In this document: positions 1 to 5,804 of the stretch, piece after piece
Numbering within the stretch: the stretch's first letter is position 1
Layout of the letters: each line of letters opens with the position of its first letter
Source of the DNA: Campylobacterota bacterium
GTDB taxonomy: Bacteria; Campylobacterota; Campylobacteria; Campylobacterales; Sulfurimonadaceae
Length of the DNA stretch: 5,804 nucleotides
Assembly: GCA_013153755.1 (NCBI GenBank)
Contig: JAADDU010000158.1
Span: 1 to 5,804 of the forward strand
Direction: 5' to 3'
Program-made: the position numbers and the translations under genes
The notes under the pieces: generated by a model
Database searches by the model: none
Told to the model about the DNA's origin: nothing
What the model saw: only the letters and a program-made list of their open reading frames with translations

Positions 1-1519
1 TAATAGCTTGCTTTGTTTGAAAATTTGCTAAAATCCATAATGCTAAGAAACCTTCTGAAAATCTATTTAAAATATTTAATGAAAATTCTTCAAAGTTATT
101 GTAGCCACTTAGCTCATATAGTTTTATGATAAGTTCTAGTGTTTCTTGTAGATGCACAAGTGGAACCATAGAAAATAACATCCTACCTATACTAAGACCA
201 TCCGTATGAACTGCTCCTATAAAAATTCTAGCACCACCTTCTGTATCTCCAAAGTTATTCGTTTTTAGACCTATTAGCCCTATATCTGTATGTCGATGTC
301 TTCCACACCCTTTTGCACATCCTGAAAAACCTATGGTTATACCATGCTCACTTATCTTATCTAGTGGTAAGTACTGAGTCTCATTTTTTATGCTCCAAAC
401 TGCATAAGGGCATAGATTTCCTGCACAAGTTATGATTGTAGAGCTTTTTTTAGGTGCTTTAAAAGGGGTTGATGGTTCTTTTAAGCCAAATAGGTAGATA
501 TTTTGGTCTATGCCAAGTCGGATTTCTAAGTTTTCTTTTGTTGCAAACTCAGCTATCTCTTTCATCTCATCTGCATTTAGTCTTGCAAAGTCTGTTTGAT
601 AACAAAATGAGTAAGTACCATCTTTTAAAAGCTCATTTTTAGAAAATGTTACTTTTTCAAGTTGTAATTCTCCAGCACCAACAAAAGGTTTTTTATACTC
701 TTTTTGGATAAGCTCTTTTAGTGTATCCATCCCTTTTTCTTCTATCATATAAAAAAGTCTTGTTTTTGAGCGAGAATAACGAGAGCCGTGAAGGTAAAAA
801 GCTTCTACAAATGCTTTAAAAAAGTCAAAAACTTCATCTTTGAGTAAAAATATATCTGCATCTTGAGCTATCTCTGTGTTTTTTCCACCCATATATACAT
901 TAAACCCATAAACACCATCTTTTTTAGCAAGAGCAAAGTAAAGGTCATTTGCAAAAAACGAAGTAACACTAGCACGATTTCCAGAAACACCTATGCTAAC
1001 ACGGCGTGGAAGCATACCAACATAACGAGGATTTTGAACTATATAATCTTGCATTCTCATTATGATAGGATAAGTTTCTATCTCATTATATCTGCCTCTT
1101 CCATCGTAAACATTTGTGACTATATTTCGTATGTTATCTCCAAAACTTTGCCATGTTGTAAGGTTGCAAGAGTTTAGTTTTTTCCAAATCTCTAAAACAT
1201 TATCAGCTTCAAGGTCATGAAGTTGAAGTCCAGCTCTAGCAGTTATAACTATGGTTAAATCATAATCTTTTACAACCTCTGCAATATGTAAAAACTGCTC
1301 ATTTGTTAGTCTTCCAGCTGGAACTCTGATACGCATAGTAAATTCATCTTCTAAGAAGTCTGTTGTAAAGATACCAAAATCTTGAAGATAAAATCTATCT
1401 CCCTCTCCAAGGTTTTCAAAATCTAGCTCCTCAAACTCAGCAAAATAATCATATGGTTTAAGTCTAGCTTTGTATCTCTCACGCTTATTTAGTTTAGAAT
1501 CTAAATCTTCTTTTTGCAT
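1..1519 (-). CDS. Nitrite/sulfite reductase, siroheme and [4Fe-4S] type (3' end cut by window edge)
   Basis: Six-electron reductase of nitrite to ammonia or sulfite to sulfide, a soluble cytoplasmic enzyme in known family members. I translated 506 residues from ATG at 1519 with no stop before the left edge; related enzymes are usually about 500-600 residues, so little is probably missing. Seen: a ferredoxin-like half-domain around residues 55-125 with RIRVPAGR (63-70); a siroheme-binding part with GDNIRN (127-132) and LPRR (170-173); a second ferredoxin-like repeat near 300-350; then cluster cysteines C365, C370 (CAGNLC) and C401, C405 (SGCAKGC), followed by HTDIGLIG. This duplicated architecture is the hallmark of the NirA/SirA/CysI family. 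The start is supported by GGAG seven bases upstream. Oddities: the first cysteine pair is C-X4-C instead of the usual C-X5-C, and the LPRK-type active-site loop reads LPRRVS. Whether nitrite or sulfite is the substrate cannot be decided from this sequence. Divergent from the gene at 1578. Confidence 0.9.
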   Translation of the reverse strand, partial: MQKEDLDSKLNKRERYKARLKPYDYFAEFEELDFENLGEGDRFYLQDFGIFTTDFLEDEFTMRIRVPAGRLTNEQFLHIAEVVKDYDLTIVITARAGLQLHDLEADNVLEIWKKLNSCNLTTWQSFGDNIRNIVTNVYDGRGRYNEIETYPIIMRMQDYIVQNPRYVGMLPRRVSIGVSGNRASVTSFFANDLYFALAKKDGVYGFNVYMGGKNTEIAQDADIFLLKDEVFDFFKAFVEAFYLHGSRYSRSKTRLFYMIEEKGMDTLKELIQKEYKKPFVGAGELQLEKVTFSKNELLKDGTYSFCYQTDFARLNADEMKEIAEFATKENLEIRLGIDQNIYLFGLKEPSTPFKAPKKSSTIITCAGNLCPYAVWSIKNETQYLPLDKISEHGITIGFSGCAKGCGRHRHTDIGLIGLKTNNFGDTEGGARIFIGAVHTDGLSIGRMLFSMVPLVHLQETLELIIKLYELSGYNNFEEFSLNILNRFSEGFLALWILANFQTKQAI

Positions 1520-1520
1520 T

Positions 1521-1550
1521 AAATCACTCCAAAAAATATTGGTGTGATTT
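1521..1550. repeat. 12-bp imperfect inverted repeat in the divergent promoter region
   Basis: Arms AAATCACTCCAA (1521-1532) and TTGGTGTGATTT (1539-1550) are complementary at 11 of 12 positions (mismatch 1528/1543) around a 6-base AT centre. The right arm overlaps the minus-strand -10 element, and the left arm contains the Shine-Dalgarno sequence of the reductase. It could be an operator for a dimeric regulator, or, if transcription starts further upstream, an mRNA hairpin that hides the ribosome binding site. The half-sites point the opposite way from a CRP site (TGTGA-N6-TCACA) and do not match the FNR core. The symmetry is seen; the function is inferred. Confidence 0.6.
1524..1530 (-). promoter_or_regulatory. 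Ribosome binding site of the nitrite/sulfite reductase
   Basis: Read on the minus strand this is GGAGTGA, with GGAG ending seven bases before the ATG at 1519. It fixes the start of the reductase and lies wholly inside the left arm of the 1521-1550 inverted repeat. Confidence 0.7.
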
Positions 1551-1555
1551 TACCA
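1547..1555 (-). promoter_or_regulatory. Extended -10 element for the nitrite/sulfite reductase
   Basis: The minus strand reads TGG-TAAAAT, a TG-N extended -10 with five of six bases of TATAAT. With the usual distance, transcription would start near 1540, giving a leader of about 21 bases that contains the GGAG site. No -35 hexamer is evident, which is normal for sigma-70 promoters in Campylobacterota. The hexamer overlaps the right arm of the inverted repeat, so a protein bound there would occlude it. Confidence 0.5.
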
Positions 1556-1562
1556 TATTAAG

Positions 1563-1571
1563 TGCTATAAT
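1563..1571 (+). promoter_or_regulatory. Perfect extended -10 element (TGCTATAAT) for the gene at 1578
   Basis: TG-C-TATAAT matches the extended -10 consensus exactly. The last T of the hexamer is at 1571, so the usual +1 falls at about 1578, the A of the start codon. No -35 hexamer is recognisable. The motif is seen; the transcription start is inferred from standard spacing. Confidence 0.65.
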
Positions 1572-1577
1572 TACATT

Positions 1578-2024
1578 ATGAATACAAAAATAGATAAAAT
1601 TTTAACAATTTGGCATAAACATTTTGAGGATGAAGAATATCAGTACTCGGAGTTTGAAAGTTCAGATATAGAGTACTTTGTTGGTTGTATGCTTTATAAC
1701 CATTTTGAGTTTGAAAAAGCACTAAAAACTATGAAAACTATAGATCTGTCTTATGATTTTTTAGTTTCTTCTAAAGAGAGTTATGATGAAGTACTATCTA
1801 TCATAAAGTCTATAAAGATAGAAGAAGAGATACAAAAGATAAAGTTTTTACAAGAGTTTATAGAGTTATCTAAGAGTAAATATAGTTCTGATGAACTTTA
1901 TCTTTTAAATCGTTTAGAACAGCATGTTAATGGTGTTTTAGATAGGTTTAAAAAAGATCAAGAGTGTGAAAAAGTGGATTTTGTAGCTACTAGAACTAAA
2001 CCAAAAAACCCATTGTTAAGGTAG
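1578..2024 (+). CDS. Hypothetical protein, 148 residues, probably cytoplasmic and helical
   Basis: I do not recognise a family. The protein is hydrophilic, with no signal peptide or membrane segment. It has an acidic stretch around residues 16-32, then alternating charged and hydrophobic residues that suggest a mostly alpha-helical fold (about 34-54 and 66-126), and a basic tail ending TKPKNPLLR. It contains two separated cysteines (C37, C130) and no evident catalytic motif. The ATG at 1578 lies just six bases after a perfect -10 and has no Shine-Dalgarno sequence; the next methionine (residue 38) would remove a quarter of the protein, so the first ATG is preferred. It stops five bases before the ThiE-like gene, and the two are very probably co-transcribed. 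It is likely a real gene given its uninterrupted frame, promoter and tight coupling, but its function is unknown. Confidence 0.75.
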   Translation: MNTKIDKILTIWHKHFEDEEYQYSEFESSDIEYFVGCMLYNHFEFEKALKTMKTIDLSYDFLVSSKESYDEVLSIIKSIKIEEEIQKIKFLQEFIELSKSKYSSDELYLLNRLEQHVNGVLDRFKKDQECEKVDFVATRTKPKNPLLR

Positions 2025-2029
2025 TATAG

Positions 2030-2581
2030 ATGCAAAAATATATGATAACATCAAGAGAGTTCTATACAGATACTCCAGCAGTTTTTAGAGCTATCTTACA
2101 TGAACAAATGCAAATACATCAACCAAATTATGTTCTTTATAGAGATAAGTCAAATCCTGATTATGATTTGCAAGCAGAGTATCTTGTTCAAGTATGTTCT
2201 CAGTTTGAAAATGTAAAGAGTTTTTTACACCAAAAACCAACTTTAGCAAAGGATTTGGGGGCAACAGGAGTGCATCTAACTTCAAAACAGTTTGATAAGA
2301 TAACTGAGGCTAAAGAACTAGGTTTAGAAGTTATCATAAGTACACACACACATGAAGAAGTGCTAAAAGCTCAAAAATTAGGGGTAGATGCAGTGACATA
2401 TAGCCCTATATTTGCATCTAAGGGTAAAGGAGAAGCAAAAGGTATAGAAAATCTAGTAGAGCTTTTAGAAAAATGTGATGTTAAAGTTTTTGCTCTTGGT
2501 GGTATAATTAATAAAGAGCAGATAAAAGAGATAGCAAAAACATCTAGTTATGGTTTTGCTTCTATTCGTTATTTTTATTAA
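2030..2581 (+). CDS. ThiE/TenI-family thiamine phosphate synthase-like protein, short and missing metal ligands
   Basis: ThiE joins HMP-pyrophosphate to thiazole phosphate to make thiamin phosphate; TenI is a related thiazole tautomerase. Both are cytoplasmic TIM barrels. Seen in these 183 residues: an N-terminal strand YMITS (4-8); VLYRDK (35-40), matching the ThiE LREK motif; DLGATGVHLTS (75-85); the ISTHTHEEV strand and helix (103-111); YSPIFASKGKGEAKG (124-138), matching the GPIF-T-TK loop; and the phosphate-binding ALGGI (155-159). The start has AAGG eight bases upstream, inside the end of the preceding gene. Oddities: the usual ND pair is H67-Q68, and the Asp after GVHL is Q87, so both expected magnesium ligands are absent. 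P126 also stands where TenI has its histidine. The protein stops right after the last barrel strand (GFASIRYFY), lacking the usual C-terminal helix, which makes it about 20-30 residues short. Family membership is firm; activity as ThiE is doubtful. Confidence 0.8.
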   Translation: MQKYMITSREFYTDTPAVFRAILHEQMQIHQPNYVLYRDKSNPDYDLQAEYLVQVCSQFENVKSFLHQKPTLAKDLGATGVHLTSKQFDKITEAKELGLEVIISTHTHEEVLKAQKLGVDAVTYSPIFASKGKGEAKGIENLVELLEKCDVKVFALGGIINKEQIKEIAKTSSYGFASIRYFY

Positions 2582-2582
2582 C

Positions 2583-4490
2583 TTATTTATATAGTTTTTT
2601 ATCATAAAGATAGTTTAGTACAATTATAAAAGCACTTAAATCTTTTTCTAACTTTTCATCATGTTTTGTTAGTTTTAGATGCTTATCTTCATATAAAAAT
2701 GTAAAAGGTGCTTTGTTTGGTACAACAACTGCCACTTTATCTTTACTTCTAAGTGCATAAAATGAGTTAAACTGCATCAAAGCTATATCACGTTTTTTAT
2801 CGCTAAATATAGAGTGTCCCATGATAGGATAGCTCAAATCATCTATACCTATCAAATCTAGTGCAGTAGCAAGTACATCTGGTTGTGTTGATACTTTGTC
2901 AAATGCATAAGGTTTTATATCTCCACCAACTATAACTGCTGGGATTTGAAACATATTTACAGGTACCATATCTTTACCATAAACTCTTACATTATGGTCA
3001 GCCGCGATAACAAATACAGTATCTTTGTAGTAAGGCTCTTTTTTCGCTAACTCTATAAGTCTTCCTATGGCAAAATCAGCGTATTTTATGGCATTTTTAA
3101 CACTTTTTTTCTTAATACCATCTATGAGTTTTATCTTGTTGTCTGGAAAGTCAAAAGGGGAGTGGTTTGAAGTTGAAAAGATAACACTCGCAAATTTTTG
3201 ATGTTTTTTATGAAGCTTTTTGAACTCCTCATTTGCTCTTATGACAACTTCCTCATCACAAACACCCCAAGTACCTGTAAATTTTGGGTTTTTAAACTTT
3301 GGTTGGTCTATAATCTCATCAAATCCATTTCCTAAAAACCAGCCTTTCATGTTATCAAAACGGCTCTCTCCACCATATATAAAAGAGGTATGATATCCAC
3401 AAGGTTTTAGTACTTTAGCAATCGTAAAATAATCTTTTTGAGATTTGTTTCTCTTAACTACCCCTTTACCTGGGATGGAGAAATTCCCAGCTACCATACC
3501 TGCTATACCCCTTACACTTCTAGTTCCATTTGAGTAAAGGTTTGTAAATAAAATTCCCTCTTTAGCAAGTGCATTTAGATGTGGTGTTATACCAGCTTCT
3601 CCACTAGTTGCCTCAACAAATTGAGCACCTAAACTCTCTTGTAAAAATATAACTAGATTTTTTGGCTCTTTTGTTTTGAAGTGTGTACTTTCTAACCTTT
3701 TTAATGTTAATGAATTTTCTATATTTGTGATATTTAAGCGTTTTTTCACTCTTGTCATAGCTTCATTTATATCCATTTTAGGATACTGCTCCATGATGCG
3801 TTTACCACCATGCTTAGCATTTATATACATAGCATAACCGATAGAGTAGAGGGAGTTTTTTGTTATCTCATTTATAGTTCTATCTGATGAATACATTGCA
3901 TCTGATATATTTGCAGGTCTATGTCCAAATGATGAACGAATACCCATCAAGATAAGAAGTGCAAGTGGAATAAAAAGTAAGATTCTTTTAAAATAGTCTA
4001 TCTGAAGCACTGCATCTAATCTATCTTTATACTTTTTTAAGTAAATATATATAAATGAACTTATAACTATAAATGCAAAGATAAGTTCTAGTTTATACTC
4101 TGCAAATATCATTTCAAAAACTTTTTTAGGATACTCTAAATACTCTACAAAAAGGTAGTTTGGTCGTACATCATACTGAGCCATAAATGGAAAAGTTGCT
4201 ATCTCCATATAGATTAAACATGAGAGTATGATTAGAAAATAGTATTTTAAAAATGTATCTATAATCTTAGTTAATCTTTTTGGAGATAAAGTCAGTAAAA
4301 TAGTTGGAATAATAAGTAAGATAGAAGCGACTATGGTATCTATACGAAGACCATATATAAATGTTAAATAATAATCTATGTCACATGAAGTAAATTTATC
4401 AAAATATATAAAAAAGAGGAGAAGTCTTCCTATAAAAAAGATACTAACTAGTGAAAGATAGTACTTAAAAAGTTGCTTGATAAGTTGCAT
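2583..4490 (-). CDS. LTA synthase/MdoB-family membrane phosphotransferase (sulfatase fold)
   Basis: Members of this family transfer phosphoglycerol, or sometimes phosphoethanolamine, from a phospholipid onto a glycan or lipid outside the inner membrane. Seen: five hydrophobic segments at about residues 10-30, 45-68, 80-101, 135-150 and 168-183, a linker, then a sulfatase-like domain from about 276 to 565. Residues aligning with the S. aureus LtaS active site are all present: E285 (LQES), nucleophile T323 (NGTRS), W408 with D412 (TWGVCDEE), H443 (SNHSPF), and D498-H499 (AADHN). The length of 635 is close to LtaS (646). A Gram-negative host would have no lipoteichoic acid, so the acceptor is more likely a periplasmic glucan, LPS or another envelope glycan; this is inference. 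Divalent metal, usually Mn or Mg, is expected. It follows polA by 27 bases with its own GAGGAG site, and ends one base from the convergent ThiE-like gene. Assignment to the family is strong; the substrate is unknown. Confidence 0.88.
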   Translation of the reverse strand: MQLIKQLFKYYLSLVSIFFIGRLLLFFIYFDKFTSCDIDYYLTFIYGLRIDTIVASILLIIPTILLTLSPKRLTKIIDTFLKYYFLIILSCLIYMEIATFPFMAQYDVRPNYLFVEYLEYPKKVFEMIFAEYKLELIFAFIVISSFIYIYLKKYKDRLDAVLQIDYFKRILLFIPLALLILMGIRSSFGHRPANISDAMYSSDRTINEITKNSLYSIGYAMYINAKHGGKRIMEQYPKMDINEAMTRVKKRLNITNIENSLTLKRLESTHFKTKEPKNLVIFLQESLGAQFVEATSGEAGITPHLNALAKEGILFTNLYSNGTRSVRGIAGMVAGNFSIPGKGVVKRNKSQKDYFTIAKVLKPCGYHTSFIYGGESRFDNMKGWFLGNGFDEIIDQPKFKNPKFTGTWGVCDEEVVIRANEEFKKLHKKHQKFASVIFSTSNHSPFDFPDNKIKLIDGIKKKSVKNAIKYADFAIGRLIELAKKEPYYKDTVFVIAADHNVRVYGKDMVPVNMFQIPAVIVGGDIKPYAFDKVSTQPDVLATALDLIGIDDLSYPIMGHSIFSDKKRDIALMQFNSFYALRSKDKVAVVVPNKAPFTFLYEDKHLKLTKHDEKLEKDLSAFIIVLNYLYDKKLYK

Positions 4491-4494
4491 AAAA

Positions 4495-4500
4495 CTCCTC
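4495..4500 (-). promoter_or_regulatory. Ribosome binding site of the LTA synthase-family gene
   Basis: The minus strand reads GAGGAG, four bases before the ATG at 4490. It is a strong Shine-Dalgarno sequence within the 27-base gap after the polA stop, and it supports this start. The gap has no hairpin that could end transcription, consistent with read-through from polA. Confidence 0.7.
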
Positions 4501-4517
4501 TTTTTATTTACTCTTGA

Positions 4518-5804
4518 TTACTTTAATTCACCCCAATTTTGCCCTATATTTAGACTTGCTTTTAGTGGAATACTAAGTTTATATATATCTTGCATGATTT
4601 GTTGAAATCTTTCACCAATACTATCTGCAACCATTGCATCTACTTCAAATATAAGCTCATCATGTATCTGTAAAAGCATCTTTGCATTAAGCTTTTCATC
4701 TTTTATGACTTTTGCTATCTCATTCATGCTAAGTTTTATCAAGTCAGATGCACTACCTTGAAAGATGGTATTTACTGATTCTCTATCGTAAGCTGCCTTA
4801 AACATACCAGATGCATTTTCATAGTCAAAATAGCGTCTTCTTTTTAAGAGTGTTTCAACATATCCAACCTCTCTAGCACTATCAACGATGGAGCGAAAAT
4901 ACTGTTTTATACTTGGAAATGATTCAAAATACTTCTCTATAATCTCTTTTGCTTCTTTTGTGCTAATATCTAGAGTTTGAGATAGTTTTTTTTGTCCCAT
5001 CCCATACAAAAGACCAAAGTTTACTGTTTTTGCTATAGCTCTTTTACTCGGTGCTTCCTCTTCTCCAAAAAGTGCTATGGCAGTTTGTAAGTGTATATCT
5101 AAGTTGTTATTAAAAGCATCTACTAAAGTTGCATCTTGTGAGAAATGAGCTAGTAGTCTAAGCTCTATTTGTGAGTAATCTATACCTATGAGTTTTTTGC
5201 CCTCTGGTGCTACAAAAGCTTCTCTTATCTTTAATCCAAGTTTACTTCTAGCTGGTATGTTTTGTAAGTTTGGATTTTTAGAACTTAATCTACCAGTGGC
5301 AGTTCCTGTTTGAACAAAAGATGTATGTATACGAGCATCTTTATCTTCTTGTGCTAGTTTTAAAAGTGGCTCTATATATGTAGAGTAGAGTTTATAAACT
5401 TCACGATATTCTAGGAGTAGGGGGATTATCTCATGTGTATCTTTTAGTGAGCTTAAAACTTGCTCATTTGTTGAGTATCCTGTTTTTGTTTTTTTACCAA
5501 CAGGTAAAGATAGTGTTTCAAATAAAACTACACCAAGTTGTTTAGTAGAGTTTATGTTAAATTCACTTCCTGCTAAGTTATGTATCTTTGTTGTGAGGTT
5601 TGTTAGAGTTTCTTTTACTTCAACTAAAAACTTATCTAAAAACACTGCATCTAAATGTATGCCATCTTTTTCCATCATAAGAAGTGTTTTTATAAATGGT
5701 GTTTCAATCTTTTGTGCATGGGTAATTAGATGCAGTGCATTTTGAAGTTTTAGCTTTTGGTTAAAAAGATGAAAGAGAGCAAGTGTTAAGCTCACTAAAA
5801 GATA
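4518..5804 (-). CDS. polA: DNA polymerase I, polymerase domain (5' end cut by window edge)
   Basis: Family A DNA polymerase for repair synthesis and Okazaki fragment maturation. The reading frame is open to the right edge, so a GTG at 5795 is not a start; 428 residues are visible of about 880-930 in full-length bacterial enzymes. Counting from the edge, polymerase-domain signatures appear in order: MEKDGIHLD (44-52); GTATGRLSS followed by NPNLQNIP (167-184); motif A DYSQIELR with metal ligand D209; O-helix motif B with R255, K259, F263 and Y267; GYVETLLKRRR (314-324); motif C QIHDE with H381, D382 and E383; and the conserved ending GQNWGELK. All catalytic residues of the Klenow fragment are present, so the enzyme should be active. 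F263 predicts the usual discrimination against dideoxynucleotides. The 5' nuclease and 3'-5' exonuclease regions lie outside the window, so proofreading cannot be judged. The LTA synthase-family gene follows 27 bases downstream. Confidence 0.97.
   Translation of the reverse strand, partial: YLLVSLTLALFHLFNQKLKLQNALHLITHAQKIETPFIKTLLMMEKDGIHLDAVFLDKFLVEVKETLTNLTTKIHNLAGSEFNINSTKQLGVVLFETLSLPVGKKTKTGYSTNEQVLSSLKDTHEIIPLLLEYREVYKLYSTYIEPLLKLAQEDKDARIHTSFVQTGTATGRLSSKNPNLQNIPARSKLGLKIREAFVAPEGKKLIGIDYSQIELRLLAHFSQDATLVDAFNNNLDIHLQTAIALFGEEEAPSKRAIAKTVNFGLLYGMGQKKLSQTLDISTKEAKEIIEKYFESFPSIKQYFRSIVDSAREVGYVETLLKRRRYFDYENASGMFKAAYDRESVNTIFQGSASDLIKLSMNEIAKVIKDEKLNAKMLLQIHDELIFEVDAMVADSIGERFQQIMQDIYKLSIPLKASLNIGQNWGELK

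Noticed and set aside
863..1177. Plus-strand 104-residue open frame
   Set aside because: It lies wholly antisense to the well-supported reductase, its translation has no recognisable domain, and no ribosome binding site precedes it.
1521..1550. CRP- or FNR-type site in the divergent promoter
   Set aside because: The half-sites read TCAC...GTGA, inverted relative to the CRP consensus, and the TTGAT-N4-ATCAA FNR pattern is absent.
2091..2285. Minus-strand 64-residue open frame
   Set aside because: It is antisense to the ThiE-like gene, whose frame carries clear family motifs across this stretch.
2341..2351. Short AC dinucleotide run in the ThiE-like gene
   Set aside because: Only about five units, explained by the STHTH codons; too short to call a phase-variable repeat.
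2582..2620. Possible terminator between the convergent genes
   Set aside because: Only a four-base TATC/GATA pairing with no GC stem was found, which is too weak to call.
4986..4993. Run of eight A on the coding strand of polA (possible slippage or phase-variable tract)
   Set aside because: It encodes the lysines of GQKKLS in a conserved region and the frame is intact on both sides; eight A in an AT-rich genome is expected by chance, and no useful alternative frame follows.
5554..5745. Plus-strand 63-residue open frame
   Set aside because: It is antisense to polA within a conserved domain and has no independent support.
5793..5795. GTG as a possible start of a short polymerase gene
   Set aside because: The frame stays open to the window edge upstream of it, and the protein begins mid-domain; this is an internal valine of a truncated polA.

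Overview
The window looks like core chromosome of a Campylobacterota bacterium, probably close to Sulfurimonas or its relatives. The grounds are an AT-rich sequence with lysine-, isoleucine- and phenylalanine-rich proteins, short intergenic gaps, and extended -10 promoters (TG-N-TATAAT type) without a recognisable -35, a style typical of that phylum. The assignment is by pattern, not by a database search. I see no insertion sequence, tRNA, rRNA, CRISPR array, prophage or attachment site.

Layout. Positions 1-1519 (minus strand) hold most of a siroheme/[4Fe-4S] nitrite/sulfite reductase whose 3' end lies beyond the left edge. A 58-base divergent intergenic region (1520-1577) carries two back-to-back extended -10 elements and a 12-bp imperfect inverted repeat between them. 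On the plus strand follow a hypothetical 148-residue protein (1578-2024) and, five bases later, a short ThiE/TenI-type protein (2030-2581), forming a likely two-gene operon. Its last gene meets the convergent minus-strand gene tail to tail with a single base between stop codons. That minus-strand gene (2583-4490) encodes a five-TM LTA synthase/MdoB-family phosphotransferase. Upstream of it, with 27 bases between, is polA (4518-5804), which runs off the right edge and in this window supplies only the polymerase domain.

How the genes work together. polA and the membrane phosphotransferase are probably co-transcribed, but nothing suggests a shared function. The reductase and the plus-strand pair are divergent and could share control through the inverted repeat. 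The reductase reduces nitrite or sulfite by six electrons in the cytoplasm. The ThiE-like protein sits in a thiamin-type family but lacks the residues that normally bind magnesium, so its activity is open.

I do not see a convincing new multi-gene system. The points most worth a second look are the shared dyad in the divergent promoter region, the predicted leaderless mRNA of the hypothetical gene, the metal-ligand-less shortened ThiE homologue, and the unusual cysteine spacing and active-site residues of the reductase.
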